Source: an uncultured Myxococcales bacterium
GTDB taxonomy: Bacteria; Myxococcota_A; Polyangia; Polyangiales; Polyangiaceae
DNA length: 64,000 nt
Direction of reading: 5' to 3'
Assembly: GCA_937902985.1 (NCBI GenBank)
Contig: CALFNG010000205.1
Location: 1-64,000 of the forward strand
Shown here: positions 42,472 to 52,153 of the stretch, in pieces
Numbering within the stretch: the first letter of the stretch is position 1
Layout: each line of letters begins with the position of its first letter
The notes under the pieces: model-generated
What the model was told of the DNA's origin: nothing
Databases searched by the model: none
What the model saw: the letters and a program-made list of their open reading frames with translations, nothing else
Translations under genes and position numbers: made by a program

Positions 42472-42571
42472 GAACTCTCTCGTTTTCTCGGGGCCACCCA
42501 CGACCAAGCTCGCGAAGGCCTGTTCCGGGTGGGGGGTTTGGGGGGAGCGGCCGCGCTCCCCCCGAACTCGA

Positions 42572-42853
42572 TCAATGCGTGACGGTGAAGGGCAGGAGCG
42601 CGATGTTGCGCGCGCGGCGAACGGCGAGCTGCACCTTGCGCTGGTGGCGCGCGCAGTTTCCGCTGATGCGGCGGGGCACGATCTTGCCGCGCTCGGTCAC
42701 GAAGTACTTGAGCGCCTGCGGGTCCTTGTAGTCGATGACCAGCGTCTTCTCGGCGCAGTAGCGGCAGATGCGGCGCTTGCCGCGGCGGCGGCCGACGTCT
42801 GCGTTCAGATCCGGGCCGCGGTTGATGTCCCTGTCGTCGTCCATCATCGCCAT
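42572..42853 (-). CDS. rpsR: 30S ribosomal protein S18
   Basis: The 93-residue protein shows the S18 core: [22 protein letters not shown]-type region [12 protein letters not shown] and [18 protein letters not shown]. CxxC at the start of the core (CRYC) with a later Cys and His marks the zinc-containing C+ form. A GAGGAG site precedes the ATG. S18 pairs with S6 on the platform of the small subunit, and rpsF ends 2 bases before it. Confidence 0.98.
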   Translation of the reverse strand: MAMMDDDRDINRGPDLNADVGRRRGKRRICRYCAEKTLVIDYKDPQALKYFVTERGKIVPRRISGNCARHQRKVQLAVRRARNIALLPFTVTH

Positions 42854-42855
42854 GG

Positions 42856-43449
42856 CTACTTCTCCTCACCAGGTTCTTCGGCCTTCGCTGCGGCCGGCGG
42901 CTCCTCGAGGGGAGCTGCCACGGAGGGCGGCTCGTCGCCGAACTCCTCGGGATCGCCCTCGGGCCCGCGATGCTGCGACCGCGTGTCCGGCCCGAAGTCG
43001 ACGAGGCCGAGCTGCTTCTCGCGCGACTCTTCTTTCTCGTCTTCGGGGGCGAGCTCGATCTTGCCGAGCTTCGTCTCTTCGGGATCGACGGTGATGGCCG
43101 CGATGTCGACGGCGTCGGCCGTCTGCACCGTCATGTACTTCACGACCGCGTCTTGCAGCTTCAGGTTGCGCTCGACCTCGGCCACGAGGCCGCCGCCGCC
43201 CACGTACTTCAGGTAGACGTAAACGCCTTTGCGCTGCTTGCCGATCGGGTACGCCAGCTTGCGGCGGCCCCACGACTCGACCTTGACGAGCTTGCCCTGC
43301 TCGCGCTCGAGCGCGTCTGCGACGCGGCCCTGGACGCGCTCGGCGGCCTCGGCGTCGACGTCGGAGCGCAGGACGTAGATGGTTTCGTATTCTTTTGCGC
43401 GTCCGGGCGCCTTCGAGGCCACCGGTGCGTTCGGGGTCGGAACGGTCAA
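42856..43449 (-). CDS. rpsF: 30S ribosomal protein S6 with long acidic tail
   Basis: The S6 fold spans about residues 20-115 ([34 protein letters not shown]). The product is 197 residues, about twice the common length, because of a C-terminal tail of about 80 residues rich in Glu, Asp, Pro and Ala. The start is a TTG at 43449 with CGGAG 7 bases upstream; no ATG fits. Long acidic S6 tails occur in several lineages. It leads the rpsF-rpsR-rplI run. Confidence 0.96.
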   Translation of the reverse strand: MTVPTPNAPVASKAPGRAKEYETIYVLRSDVDAEAAERVQGRVADALEREQGKLVKVESWGRRKLAYPIGKQRKGVYVYLKYVGGGGLVAEVERNLKLQDAVVKYMTVQTADAVDIAAITVDPEETKLGKIELAPEDEKEESREKQLGLVDFGPDTRSQHRGPEGDPEEFGDEPPSVAAPLEEPPAAAKAEEPGEEK

Positions 43450-43626
43450 GATGTCACTCCGCTCCCCCTCTAGGGCTCGTTCGGCGGGATGCCGGACGCG
43501 GGCCCGTGGAACGCGATGCCCACGAGCAAGGGGGGCGGGTTCTTTAGCACGAGCCGGGCCCTCTACAAACGCCTCGCTACTTTTCCGCCACTCGGGCCCT
43601 CCCCCCCTCCCCCCTTACTTGCTGCC

Positions 43627-44247
43627 CTACTTGCCGGCCTTGTTCGAAGGGGCGTTGGCCTTGCCGCCGGCCGCGGGCACCGTGTTCACCACGTTCATGG
43701 CTGCGGCGACGCCGTCGTCGACCACGCGGCGAACGGCGGCCATGGCGCGGTCGACGACCTCGGGCAGCTCGGCCCACTCGATCGCGTCGAAGCCGGAGAG
43801 GACCCAGTCGGCTCCCCCGCCCCGAAAGCCGGCCGGGGGCTTGCCGATGCCGATCCTGACGCGAACGAACTCGGGGGTTCCGAGGCGCTGAATCACGCTC
43901 CGCACGCCGTTATTGCCGGCATGCCCGCCGCCGACCTTGATGCGCACCTCGCGCCACGGCAGGTCGAGCTCGTCGTGAACGACGATCACTCCCGACGGTG
44001 GCACCTTGAAGAAGGCCACCGCCGGCTGAACGCTGTCGCCCGAGAGGTTCATGAACGTCTGCGGCTTCAGCAGGGCAACGGGCGCCCCACTCGGGAGGGC
44101 GCCGCGCGTCCACACGCCGGAGAACTTCTGCTTGTAGTCGGGCCAGCCCCCCCCCTCGCGGAGGGCATCGGCCACGATGAAACCGACGTTGTGCCGGCTT
44201 CGCTCGTACTCGCGCCCAGGATTGCCGAGGCCGACGACGAGATGCAC
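43627..44247 (-). CDS. pth: Peptidyl-tRNA hydrolase
   Basis: Pth recycles peptidyl-tRNA released from ribosomes. The 206-residue protein has VVGLGNPGREYERSRHNVGF with the catalytic His, then KPQTFMNLSG, HDELDLPW and GGGHAGNNGVRS. The C-terminus is extended by an Ala-rich stretch of about 20 residues. It starts 12 bases after the rplY stop, a common rplY-pth pairing. Confidence 0.97.
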   Translation of the reverse strand: MHLVVGLGNPGREYERSRHNVGFIVADALREGGGWPDYKQKFSGVWTRGALPSGAPVALLKPQTFMNLSGDSVQPAVAFFKVPPSGVIVVHDELDLPWREVRIKVGGGHAGNNGVRSVIQRLGTPEFVRVRIGIGKPPAGFRGGGADWVLSGFDAIEWAELPEVVDRAMAAVRRVVDDGVAAAMNVVNTVPAAGGKANAPSNKAGK

Positions 44248-44259
44248 GGCAAACCTCGA

Positions 44260-44946
44260 CTACTTCTTCTTGTCGTCCTTCTTGTCGTCCTTCTTCGCGT
44301 CGGCCGCAGGGGCCACGCCCGCCGCCGGAGCGCCTGCAACCGCCGCGGGGGCTGCGCCGGGGGCCGGCGTCTCTTCGACTTCCTTCTCCGGGGCGACGAC
44401 GGCCACGAGGGTCTGCTCGGCGGGCAGGCGAACGGTCACGCCCTCCGGAAGTTTCAGATCCTGGGTTGCGATGTGCTCGCCGAGCTCGAGGTGCGTGACG
44501 TCGGTCTCGATCTTGGCCGGGATGCGGTCCGGCAGGCACCGCACCGGAACGAGGCGGTGCACGATGCGGAGGATGCCGCCCTTGGCGACGCCGGCCGCCT
44601 TGCCTGTCGTCAGCAGCGGGACCGACACGTCGACCGGCTGATCGAGCTTCACTTCGACGAAGTCGACGTGCTCCAGGTTTCGCTTCACCGGGTGCAAGGT
44701 GAAGTCGCGGATCATCGCGAGGAGCTTCTTGCCGTCGAGCGACAGCTCGAGAACGGTGTTCTTTCCGAGCTCGCTTCGCAGGACCGCGGCGATCTCCCGC
44801 GGCGGGACGGCGATCGGCGTCGAAGGAAAGCCCTTGCCGTAAGCGACGGCGGGCACGAGGCCGCTCTTGCGGAGGCGCCTCGCCTCGGTCTTGCCTGCGG
44901 CAACGCGGGGCTGGGCCTGAAGAACGGTCATGTTGGCTGCGGTCAT
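44260..44946 (-). CDS. rplY: 50S ribosomal protein L25 (general stress protein Ctc form)
   Basis: The 228-residue protein is the long TL5/Ctc form: an N-terminal 5S rRNA-binding domain (RLRKSGLVPAVAYGKG, FTLHPVKRNLEHVDFVEV) plus a second beta-rich domain (LPDRIPAKIETDVTHLELGE). It ends in an Ala/Pro tail with repeated Lys-Lys-Asp-Asp. The ATG at 44946 has GGAG 5 bases upstream. It sits between prs and pth, as in many bacteria. Confidence 0.96.
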   Translation of the reverse strand: MTAANMTVLQAQPRVAAGKTEARRLRKSGLVPAVAYGKGFPSTPIAVPPREIAAVLRSELGKNTVLELSLDGKKLLAMIRDFTLHPVKRNLEHVDFVEVKLDQPVDVSVPLLTTGKAAGVAKGGILRIVHRLVPVRCLPDRIPAKIETDVTHLELGEHIATQDLKLPEGVTVRLPAEQTLVAVVAPEKEVEETPAPGAAPAAVAGAPAAGVAPAADAKKDDKKDDKKK

Positions 44947-45108
44947 GGGGCTCCGATCACCTGTCCGCCCGTGCCGCCCGTGTCCGGGTCGGTGAGCATA
45001 GGGGGTTACGATGGGGCCGCAGCGTTTAGCAGACCTCGGCCGCTCGCGCAAAGCGGAGACCGCGGCGGCGCGCCGGACGCGCGCGCCAGCGCGTCTTCGA
45101 GGCGACCG

Positions 45109-46053
45109 CTACGCGAACAGCGAGCTGACGCTGTCGGAGCTATGGATGCGCTTGATGGCCTCGCCGAGGAGGCGCGCGATCGACACTTGCTTGATCTTCG
45201 GGCACGCCTTCGCGCTCTCCGACAGCAGGATCGAGTCGCTGATGATCACCTCGGTCAGCGGCGAGTCGGTGATCCGTTGAACGGCCGGACCCGAGAGGAC
45301 GCCGTGGGTCGCGCAGGCGACGACGCGCTTCGCGCCCTTCTCGGCGAGCGCCCGGGCTGCGCCGCAGAGCGTGCCCGCCGTGTCGATGATGTCGTCGATG
45401 ATGATGCAGTCCTTGCCCTTGACCTCGCCGATGAGGTTCACCACCTCGGAGACGTTGGCCCGCTCGCGGCGCTTGTCGATGATGGCGAGACTCGCGTCGA
45501 GTCGCTTCGAATAGGCGCGGGTTCGCTCGACCCCCCCGGCATCGGGCGACACGAAGACGGCCGACGAGTCGAACCGCTTCTTCAGGTAGTCCTCGAGGAA
45601 GACCGGCATCGCGTAGAGGTGATCGAAGGGAATGTTGAAGAACCCCTGGATCTGACCGGCGTGCAGGTCGACCGAGACGACCCGGTTGACCCCGGAGATC
45701 TGCACGAGGTCGGCCACGAGCTTCGACGTGATCGGCGTGCGAGGCGCGACCTTTCGGTCCTGGCGGCCGTAGCCGTAATAGGGGATGACCGCCGTGATGG
45801 AGCCGGCCGACGCGCGGCGCAGCGCATCGGTCATGATGAGCAGCTCCATCACGTTGTCGTTCGTGGGAACGCTGGTCGGCTGGATGATGAACGCGTCGAC
45901 CCCGCGAACGTTCTCGCCAATCTCGACGAAGCTCTCGCCGTCGCTGAACCGCGTGACCTTGCACTTGCCCAGTGGGGTCTCGAGATACTGCCCGATGGCG
46001 GCGGCGAGCTCCGGGTTTGCATTGCCGGAGAAGAGGCACACCTTTTTGAACAC
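45109..46053 (-). CDS. prs: Ribose-phosphate pyrophosphokinase (PRPP synthase)
   Basis: Prs makes PRPP from ribose 5-phosphate and ATP for nucleotide, His and Trp synthesis. The 314-residue protein has [11 protein letters not shown], the flexible-loop [11 protein letters not shown], the pyrophosphate region [12 protein letters not shown] and the PRPP loop [12 protein letters not shown]. The start is a GTG with AGGAGG 7 bases upstream. A run of seven GCGTGGC heptamers lies 98 bases upstream. Confidence 0.97.
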   Translation of the reverse strand: MFKKVCLFSGNANPELAAAIGQYLETPLGKCKVTRFSDGESFVEIGENVRGVDAFIIQPTSVPTNDNVMELLIMTDALRRASAGSITAVIPYYGYGRQDRKVAPRTPITSKLVADLVQISGVNRVVSVDLHAGQIQGFFNIPFDHLYAMPVFLEDYLKKRFDSSAVFVSPDAGGVERTRAYSKRLDASLAIIDKRRERANVSEVVNLIGEVKGKDCIIIDDIIDTAGTLCGAARALAEKGAKRVVACATHGVLSGPAVQRITDSPLTEVIISDSILLSESAKACPKIKQVSIARLLGEAIKRIHSSDSVSSLFA

Positions 46054-46150
46054 TCGCGAACCTCCTCGAGAAATCCGCCGCGAACGCTCCTTTCACCTAG
46101 CTCGCAATGTCGCATCCTGTCAACGGACGGTCGAACGGCACGTGACCTTT

Positions 46151-46200
46151 GCGTGGCGCGTGGCGCGTGGCGCGTGGCGCGTGGCGCGTGGCGCGTGGCG
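46151..46200. repeat. Heptamer tandem repeat (GCGTGGC)7 upstream of prs
   Basis: Seven perfect GCGTGGC units run from 46151 to 46199. They lie between the prs start and the stop of the next minus-strand gene, about 100 bases from each feature's edge at most. Seven is not a multiple of three times the codon frame, so open frames through it are artefacts. Confidence 0.95.
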
Positions 46201-46229
46201 CTCGCGTGCGGTTCGAGCTGGCCCGGGGG

Positions 46230-46901
46230 TCAGCCGCCGTCGCCACGCGGCGCGGGTCGGTAGAGGACAGGCGACGGCGGATCGGTGACGAGCGGCGCGC
46301 CTGGAGGAGGCTCCGCGGCGGGGAGCGCTTCGACGGCCGCCGGCGCATAGTCGTCGGTCGTCGGCAGCGCGGCCTTGACGATCGCCGCCAGGCACAACGC
46401 CGCCGAGACACCCACCGCCCCCATCACGTACTTCGCGAAGCGCGCCCGGCGGCGGACCACCGTGTCGGTCATCTTCAGTACGAAGCGGGGATCGCGCAGC
46501 TCGAGCTCGTGCGCGAGCCACGACTCTGCAGGTGTCTCGTCGAAGAAAAGCAGCTCGAATGCGCCCGAGGACGACGGCGAGGGCGCTGGGGCGGCTTGCG
46601 CGGCGTGTTCGTCGGGCGCCAGGAGGTCGACCGCGCTCGGCGGCGGCGTCAGCTCGTCGCCCCCCATAGGACCGCTCGGCGGCGCGCTGTCGGTCGCGCT
46701 CGCGGGCCCATGCCCGGGCGCGTTCTCGGTGGGACCGGATGCCTCTGTGGAAGAGGCAGGAGACGCCTCGAGTGATTCAAGGGCCGCCTCGCGCGACGAG
46801 TCGGGCGCGATCGAAGGCGAACGCTCGGCCTCGGGGCCGGCGTTCGTTCGCTTCTCTCCACCCGAATGACTCCTTCGGCCTCGGCGGCCTCTCCTGCTCA
46901 T
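46230..46901 (-). CDS. Single-pass membrane protein of unknown function
   Basis: This 223-residue protein has a basic start (MSRRGRRGRRSHSGGEKR), then a disordered Ser/Pro/Ala/Glu-rich cytoplasmic stretch to about residue 110. A short ordered segment (FELLFFDETPAESWLAHELELRDP) leads to one membrane helix (YVMGAVGVSAALCLAAIVKAAL, given here as two overlapping halves). A Pro-rich periplasmic tail follows. The ATG at 46901 has an AGGGAGG site about 11 bases upstream. I recognise no domain. The larger open frame upstream of 46901 is a shadow of the RlmI gene. Confidence 0.7.
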   Translation of the reverse strand: MSRRGRRGRRSHSGGEKRTNAGPEAERSPSIAPDSSREAALESLEASPASSTEASGPTENAPGHGPASATDSAPPSGPMGGDELTPPPSAVDLLAPDEHAAQAAPAPSPSSSGAFELLFFDETPAESWLAHELELRDPRFVLKMTDTVVRRRARFAKYVMGAVGVSAALCLAAIVKAALPTTDDYAPAAVEALPAAEPPPGAPLVTDPPSPVLYRPAPRGDGG

Positions 46902-47156
46902 GCTGTCTGCGCCTCCCTGGACCGATGTCCGAGCCGGAGCGAGCATCGCGCGGGCCGGCGCCCGCAGCAAACGCTCGAAGAACCCGAGCGCCCGCCTGAG
47001 TCGAAAATCAGTGCGAGCGTTCGCCACTCCTCCTACCCACTTTGGGGTCTCCATCTCTCCAAGTGCAAGTGTAGAACGGCCCCTTGAATCGATCATCGTC
47101 ACGATCTGAAACGGTCGCGCCGTTTCGCGACGCGGACGCAACGTGGGGGCAACGAG

Positions 47157-48338
47157 ATGCGCGTCGTGCGTGACATCGTCCTCAAACAAGCGTCGACCGC
47201 CGATCGGCTCGGCCGTGGCCACCCCTGGGTGTGGCGCGACGCGATCGCGCGCGGGCTCGACGGCGCCTCCGTGGGCGAAGAGGTGCAGCTCCTGACTCCA
47301 GACGGCACGCCCGCCGGCCGAGGCTTCGTGGATCCCGGCTCGCCGATCGCCGTCCGCCGGTGGACGAAGCGCCGCGAACCGATAGACGCCGCGCTGTGGC
47401 GATCGAGGGCCGGGCGCGCCTGCGAGCGCCGCGCGCCGATGTTCGTCGGCGCCAAGACCGACGCGTTTCGCGTCGTGCACGGCGAAGGCGACCGCATGCC
47501 GGGCTTCGTCGTCGACCGCTACGGCCCGGTCGCCGTCGCGCGCGCCGACGGCGCGGCGGCGGTGGCTCAGGTCGGCGCTCTCGCCGATGCGGTCTGGCCG
47601 TCGCTCGAGGCGTGGGGCGTCCGCACGCTCGTGCTTCGCACCGGCGCGAAGGGCGAGAAGCCCAGCCTCGAGGTCTTGCGCGGGGCGCCGGCGCCCGACA
47701 CCGTCGAGGTCACCGAGTACGGGGTTCCGTTCGTGGTCGATCTCGCGCGGGGCCAGAAGACGGGCGCCTTCCTCGACCAGCGCGACAACCGGCGGCGCGT
47801 CGGTGAGCTCGCGCGGGACCGGCGCGTCCTCAATCTGTTCTCGTATGCGGGCGGGTTCTCGCTGCACGCCGCGCTCGGGGGCGCTGCGCACGTGACGAGC
47901 GTCGACATCGCCTCGGCGGCGCACGCCACCGCGCACGCCAGCTTCCGCGCCGCCGGAGTCGACCCCGGGGCGCACGCTTTCGTGACGGCCGAGGTGAGCG
48001 CGTTCCTCGAGGGCGCCGCGACGCGCGGCCAGCAATGGGACATCGTCATCAGCGATCCGCCGAGCTTCGCGCCGAGCGAGAAGGCGCTGCCTCGCGCGCT
48101 CTCCGCCTACCGCAGCTTGCACGGCGCGTGCGCGCGCGTGCTCGCCCCGCGAGGCATCTTCTGCGCTGCCTCGTGCTCGAGCCACGTCGACGCAGCCACG
48201 TTCCTGTCGACGCTCGACGACGCGGCGGTCGGGGATCGCGAGCTCGCGCTGCTCGAGCTCCGAGGCGCGGGCCTCGATCACCCGACCCTCCCCGCCTTCC
48301 CCGAGGGTCGGTACCTCAAGTTCGCCGTGCTGGCCTGA
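47157..48338 (+). CDS. RlmI-type class I SAM-dependent rRNA methyltransferase
   Basis: This 393-residue protein has an N-terminal PUA-like domain (GHPWVWRDAIARG), a central domain with QKTGAFLDQRDNRRRV, the SAM-binding motif I VLNLFSYAGGFSLHAA and the catalytic DPPSF. The architecture is that of RlmI, which makes 5-methylcytosine 1962 in 23S rRNA; the target here is inferred. The ATG at 47157 follows GGGGGCAACGAG. A 20-bp tandem duplication spans its stop codon, followed by a terminator-like hairpin. Confidence 0.9.
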   Translation: MRVVRDIVLKQASTADRLGRGHPWVWRDAIARGLDGASVGEEVQLLTPDGTPAGRGFVDPGSPIAVRRWTKRREPIDAALWRSRAGRACERRAPMFVGAKTDAFRVVHGEGDRMPGFVVDRYGPVAVARADGAAAVAQVGALADAVWPSLEAWGVRTLVLRTGAKGEKPSLEVLRGAPAPDTVEVTEYGVPFVVDLARGQKTGAFLDQRDNRRRVGELARDRRVLNLFSYAGGFSLHAALGGAAHVTSVDIASAAHATAHASFRAAGVDPGAHAFVTAEVSAFLEGAATRGQQWDIVISDPPSFAPSEKALPRALSAYRSLHGACARVLAPRGIFCAASCSSHVDAATFLSTLDDAAVGDRELALLELRGAGLDHPTLPAFPEGRYLKFAVLA

Positions 48339-48359
48339 CGTTCGCCGTGCTGCCCTGAG
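48320..48359 (+). repeat. 20-bp duplication across the stop of the RlmI-type gene
   Basis: gttcgccgtgctggcctgac (48320-48339) is repeated with two changes at 48340-48359. The first copy contains the TGA stop. The second copy is a near-exact echo just outside the gene. Confidence 0.85.
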
Positions 48360-48360
48360 C

Positions 48361-48384
48361 GGGAGCGTCTCGCCTCTCGCTCCC
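48361..48384. terminator. Bidirectional terminator-like hairpin between convergent genes
   Basis: GGGAGCG (48361-48367) pairs with CGCTCCC (48378-48384) over a 10-base loop, in the 64-base gap between the convergent methyltransferase genes. C-rich bases follow instead of U's. Confidence 0.5.
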
Positions 48385-48402
48385 CTCCCCCGCTGTGCGG
48401 GC

Positions 48403-48987
48403 TCAGGCCCGTTCGAGCTCGTAGAAGACCTTGTCTCCACCGCGCACGTGGTGGAGCCCGCAGCCGACGGGCTCGAAGTGCGTCGACAGTGCCTGACGAT
48501 AGAACCGGGCCGGGCGCGCCCGGACGCGGACGTCGGTCCGGGTGCGATCGCACACGTCTTTCAGATCGCGCGCGGTGATCGCCTCGAGGTAAAGAAACCC
48601 GCGGCACATCGCCCCCATGTTCGCGATCGCCCGCTTGCAGGCCTCGTCTTCGAGGTATGGCAAGACGCCCTGGCACACGACGAGGTCGTATTTCTCGCGG
48701 CCCTTCCATGTCGCGATGTCACGGCGCTCGTGCCCGTAGGTGATGCAGGCGTACTCGCTGACGTCGAGGGATCGGTAGCGGACCTTCGGCAGGTTGGCGC
48801 GAAACCAGGCGCCCCAGAGGCCCGTGCCCGCGCCCACGTCGAGGACGCGCTCGAGCTCCCCCCCGAACCACTGCACGAACCCCGTCACGCCGCGCGCGAG
48901 GAAGTCGACCTGCTCCTCTCCGTAAACGCGGGAGCGGCGCGATTCGTAGAAACGGCGGAAGTACGACGCGTCGAAGGCAACGGCCAT
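48403..48987 (-). CDS. Class I SAM-dependent methyltransferase, substrate unknown
   Basis: This 194-residue protein has motif I LDVGAGTGLWGAWF near residue 48, an acidic motif II region (YRSLDVSEYA) and a motif IV-like YDLVVCQGVLPYL. It looks like a small-molecule methyltransferase of the type 11/25 group; no target is evident. The start is ATG 48987 before MAVAFDASYF. The much longer open frame upstream is a shadow of the lipid kinase gene. The gene diverges from that kinase across about 190 bases. Confidence 0.85.
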   Translation of the reverse strand: MAVAFDASYFRRFYESRRSRVYGEEQVDFLARGVTGFVQWFGGELERVLDVGAGTGLWGAWFRANLPKVRYRSLDVSEYACITYGHERRDIATWKGREKYDLVVCQGVLPYLEDEACKRAIANMGAMCRGFLYLEAITARDLKDVCDRTRTDVRVRARPARFYRQALSTHFEPVGCGLHHVRGGDKVFYELERA

Positions 48988-49179
48988 GCGGCGACTCTTA
49001 CTCCATCTCGGCCGCGCGCGACTCGAGCATCGGCGCGAGCTAAAGGCGCAGGCGCGCCACCGCGGCGTAGCGCTCGGTCCCCGGCCAATCGGGCGGCAAA
49101 TCGTGCGACGCGGCGTTTCTCCTTGGGACGGGCGTCCAGCGGACTTCCCTTCATTCGGTCCGTCTCCCAGAATACCCGC

Positions 49180-50124
49180 ATGCGCACCCTCGTCATCGTC
49201 AACCCGCGCTCGGGCCGGGGCCACGCGTCCAGGACCGTGGGCGAGGTGCGCGCGCTCCTCGAACGACGGCTCGGCAGTGTCGACCTGGAACTCACGACGC
49301 GCCCGGGCCACGGGATCGACCTCGCGCGCGACGCGACGCAGCGAGGCTGCCCGCTCGTCGTGGCGGTCGGGGGCGACGGGACGTTGCACGAGGCAGCCAA
49401 CGGGATCCTCGACGCCGGCGGCGGGGCGGCCCTCGGGTACGTCGGACTCGGAACGGGTGGCGACTTCCGGCGCACCTTGGGCGTCGCGCACCGGCTCGAC
49501 GCCTACGTCGACGCCATCGCGTCGGAGCGCGAGCAGGCCATCGACGTGGGGAAGCTGACTTATCGTCGCCCGGACGGGACGGTCGCGACGCGCTGGTTCG
49601 TCAACGTCCTGTCGGCGGGCCTGGGCGGGCTGGTCGACCGGTACGTCGCCCGCACGCCCAAGTCGCTCGGGGGACGCGCCGCCTATTTCGCGGCGAGCGC
49701 GCGCGCGCTCCTCGCGTCCGAGCGCGGACACCTGCGGTGCGGAGTCACGCTCGGCGACGAGCGCCACGAGCTCCAGCTCGCCACCTACATGATCGCGATC
49801 TGCAACGGCCGGTACTTCGGCGGCGGGATGCACGTGGCCCCGATGGCCAAGCTCGACGACGGGCGGTTCGAGGTGGTCTCGATGGATGGCGCGAGCAAGC
49901 TCGCGTTCGCGGCTTACTCGGCGCGGATCTACGACGCGAGACACCTCTCGAGCCCCGACGTCCGGCACTTCGGCTGCGATCGGCTCATGCTCGATCTCGA
50001 GAACGACCGCGCCCGCGGCGTCTTTCTCCTCGATGTCGACGGTGAGCCCCTCGGCGGACTCCCGGTCGAGATCGAGCTCGTCCCGCGAGCGCTACGGATC
50101 CGCGTCGCGACGCACACGTCGTAG
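49180..50124 (+). CDS. Diacylglycerol kinase-like (YegS/DagK family) lipid kinase
   Basis: This 314-residue protein begins with the family strand LVIVNPRSGRGHA, has the nucleotide-binding GGDGTLHEAANGIL near residue 67, and LGTGGDFRRTLG where most relatives read G-T-x-N-D-F. Later blocks NGRYFGGGMHVAPMAKLDDG and DGEPLGGLPVEIELVPRAL are typical. It phosphorylates diacylglycerol, sphingoid base or a similar lipid on the inner membrane. The G-T-G-G-D-F change at the usual Asn is a small oddity. It is followed after 84 bases by a sigma factor gene. Confidence 0.9.
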   Translation: MRTLVIVNPRSGRGHASRTVGEVRALLERRLGSVDLELTTRPGHGIDLARDATQRGCPLVVAVGGDGTLHEAANGILDAGGGAALGYVGLGTGGDFRRTLGVAHRLDAYVDAIASEREQAIDVGKLTYRRPDGTVATRWFVNVLSAGLGGLVDRYVARTPKSLGGRAAYFAASARALLASERGHLRCGVTLGDERHELQLATYMIAICNGRYFGGGMHVAPMAKLDDGRFEVVSMDGASKLAFAAYSARIYDARHLSSPDVRHFGCDRLMLDLENDRARGVFLLDVDGEPLGGLPVEIELVPRALRIRVATHTS

Positions 50125-50208
50125 CGTGTGCTGATGCTGCGCAGGCAGTCGCAGCGATCGTATGCGCGGCCCCTCGGCCGAGCTGGACGAAATGCCCATG
50201 GATTGACA

Positions 50209-51567
50209 ATGAAGGAGTCTACGAAAGGGCTGCGACCGCCATCCAACATGTCTAGTTCAGCGCCCAGTGCCGTATCTCGTTTTCCCGGCCGCTCAAGCTC
50301 GCCCGGGCCACACGCCAGCTCGGCACCAAAGAGGTCGCCGTCGAGCCGGGACCTGACCGGAGACGAAGACTCGATCCGGGCATACTACCGGAAGCTCGGG
50401 CGGGTGCCGCTCTTGACCCGCGAAGGCGAGGTCGCGCTGGCGCGGCGAATCGAAGAAGCGCAAGGGCACGTCGTTCGCGCGCTCGTCGCGTCGCCCCTCG
50501 CCGTTCGCGAGCTCGCGACCGTGGGCGACCAGCTCCGCGAGGGGAAGCTCCGCGCGCGAGACGTGACGCGGAACCCGGCCGACGAGGAAGAAGAGGCGGT
50601 CGCGCTCCACCGGCTTCTGGAGCTCTTCTCGGCGGTCCATCTCCTCGATCGCGGGCACCTGAGGCGCGAGCGCGGGCTGGCCGCGCAACGCACGGCGGCC
50701 TGCTCGGCCCTCGACGAGATGCGGCTCACCCGCTCGGTGCTCGTGCGCGTCGTCGCCTGCATGCGCCGCCACGCGACCGGGCCCGACGGGTCCGCCGTTC
50801 AATCGATGCTCGAGGCGGTCCGCTGCGGCGAGCACGACGCCGACCGCGCGAAGGGCGATCTCATCGGAGCGAACCTGCGGCTCGTCGTCGCCATCGCGCG
50901 CAAGCACTCGGGCCAGGGGCTCCTCTTCTCGGATCTCATCCAGGAGGGCAACATCGGCCTCATGCGCGCGGTCGACAAGTTCGACTACAAGCGTGGCTTC
51001 AAGTTCTCGACGTATGCGACCTGGTGGATTCGCCAGTCGATCACCCGCGCGATCGCCGACCAGGGGCGCACCATTCGCACCCCGGTTCACATGGTCGAGA
51101 CCGGCAACCGCCTCGCCTCGGCGCGCAGCCGCCTCGCGCAGGCCCAGGGCCGAGAGCCCACGATCGAAGAGCTGGCCGACGAGGTCGGGCTCCCCGTTGC
51201 CAAGACGCGCATGGCGCTCATGGCGCGGCGCGAGCCGGTCAGCCTCGAGGCGCCGGCCGGCGAAGACGGCAGCGCGCGCCTCGTCGATTTCGTGGCCGAC
51301 CGAGACGGCAGCGACGCGCTCGACACGCTGGTGCAAAAGAGCTTCGTCGAAGGCGCGCGCGAGCTCCTCGCGACGCTGACCGCGCGAGAAGCGCAGGTCC
51401 TCAGCATGCGCTTCGGGCTCGATGGCGGGGTCGAGCGTACGCTCGCCGAGATCGGCGTGTCGTTCGCGCTCACGCGGGAGCGCATCCGGCAGATCGAGAA
51501 CCAGGCACTACGAAAGCTTCGCTTGCCGACCCGGGTCAAACGGATCCGCGCCATGTTCGACGGCTGA
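50209..51567 (+). CDS. Group 2 (non-essential RpoD-like) sigma-70 factor
   Basis: The protein has region 1.2 ([21 protein letters not shown]), a short spacer, region 2 ([48 protein letters not shown]), region 3 and region 4 ([32 protein letters not shown]). It lacks a full region 1.1 and the large non-conserved insert of the primary RpoD, so a group 2 factor is likely. Start choice is open: ATG 50209 gives 452 residues; ATG 50248 removes 13. The N-terminal 65 residues are Ser/Pro-rich. Myxobacteria encode several such development or stress sigmas. Confidence 0.92.
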   Translation: MKESTKGLRPPSNMSSSAPSAVSRFPGRSSSPGPHASSAPKRSPSSRDLTGDEDSIRAYYRKLGRVPLLTREGEVALARRIEEAQGHVVRALVASPLAVRELATVGDQLREGKLRARDVTRNPADEEEEAVALHRLLELFSAVHLLDRGHLRRERGLAAQRTAACSALDEMRLTRSVLVRVVACMRRHATGPDGSAVQSMLEAVRCGEHDADRAKGDLIGANLRLVVAIARKHSGQGLLFSDLIQEGNIGLMRAVDKFDYKRGFKFSTYATWWIRQSITRAIADQGRTIRTPVHMVETGNRLASARSRLAQAQGREPTIEELADEVGLPVAKTRMALMARREPVSLEAPAGEDGSARLVDFVADRDGSDALDTLVQKSFVEGARELLATLTAREAQVLSMRFGLDGGVERTLAEIGVSFALTRERIRQIENQALRKLRLPTRVKRIRAMFDG

Positions 51568-51639
51568 CCTTCGTTCGGTCTGGCGCCGCTGCAACCCGAC
51601 ATTCTCGAACGTCAAACGCCTCGCGCTTTCGGGCCCGGC

Positions 51640-52125
51640 TCACGCCCGGGGCGCTCGTCGCCGGTATACACGGCGCGTGAGGGCAGGCTCGTCTTCGTGG
51701 GGGACGAGCGGCGATGGTTCGAAGGCGCGCTCGTCGATCGCGGGGGCGTAAACGGCGTCCGCCGTGCTGATTCGGTCGGGGACATGAACCACGTCGATGA
51801 GGTCGACGTACTTCATCGCCTCGGCGTAGATGCGCGCACCACCGATGAACCAGACGTCGGCGTCGCCCGCGCGTTCGAGCGCTTCGTCGAGGCTCCGCAC
51901 GACCTCGATCCCCGACACGTCGAGCGCCCGGCTCGTGACGATCACGTTGCGGCGCCCCGAGAGCGGGCGGCTTCGCATCGACTCGAAGGTCGCGCGGCCC
52001 ATGACCACGGTGGAGCCGAGGGTCAGGCGCTTGAACCGCTTCAGGTCGCCCGGGTAGCGCCACGGGATCGTGCCGCCCGAGCCGATGATCCCTTCGGGCG
52101 ACTCGGCCCAGAGCATGGCCCTCAT
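51640..52125 (-). CDS. folA: Dihydrofolate reductase
   Basis: DHFR regenerates tetrahydrofolate after thymidylate synthesis. The 161-residue protein has the N-terminal strand MRAMLWAESPEGIIG, then TIPWRYPGDLKRFKRLT with the substrate-binding Trp and Asp, VVMGRATFESM, RRNVIVTSR and FIGGARIYAEA. The start at 52125 matches the family; an in-frame codon at 52164 adds 13 unlikely residues. It lies 28 bases after thyA, so the two form a folate operon. Confidence 0.96.
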   Translation of the reverse strand: MRAMLWAESPEGIIGSGGTIPWRYPGDLKRFKRLTLGSTVVMGRATFESMRSRPLSGRRNVIVTSRALDVSGIEVVRSLDEALERAGDADVWFIGGARIYAEAMKYVDLIDVVHVPDRISTADAVYAPAIDERAFEPSPLVPHEDEPALTRRVYRRRAPRA

Positions 52126-52153
52126 GGGAGCCGCCTCATCGACGACGGCGCAT

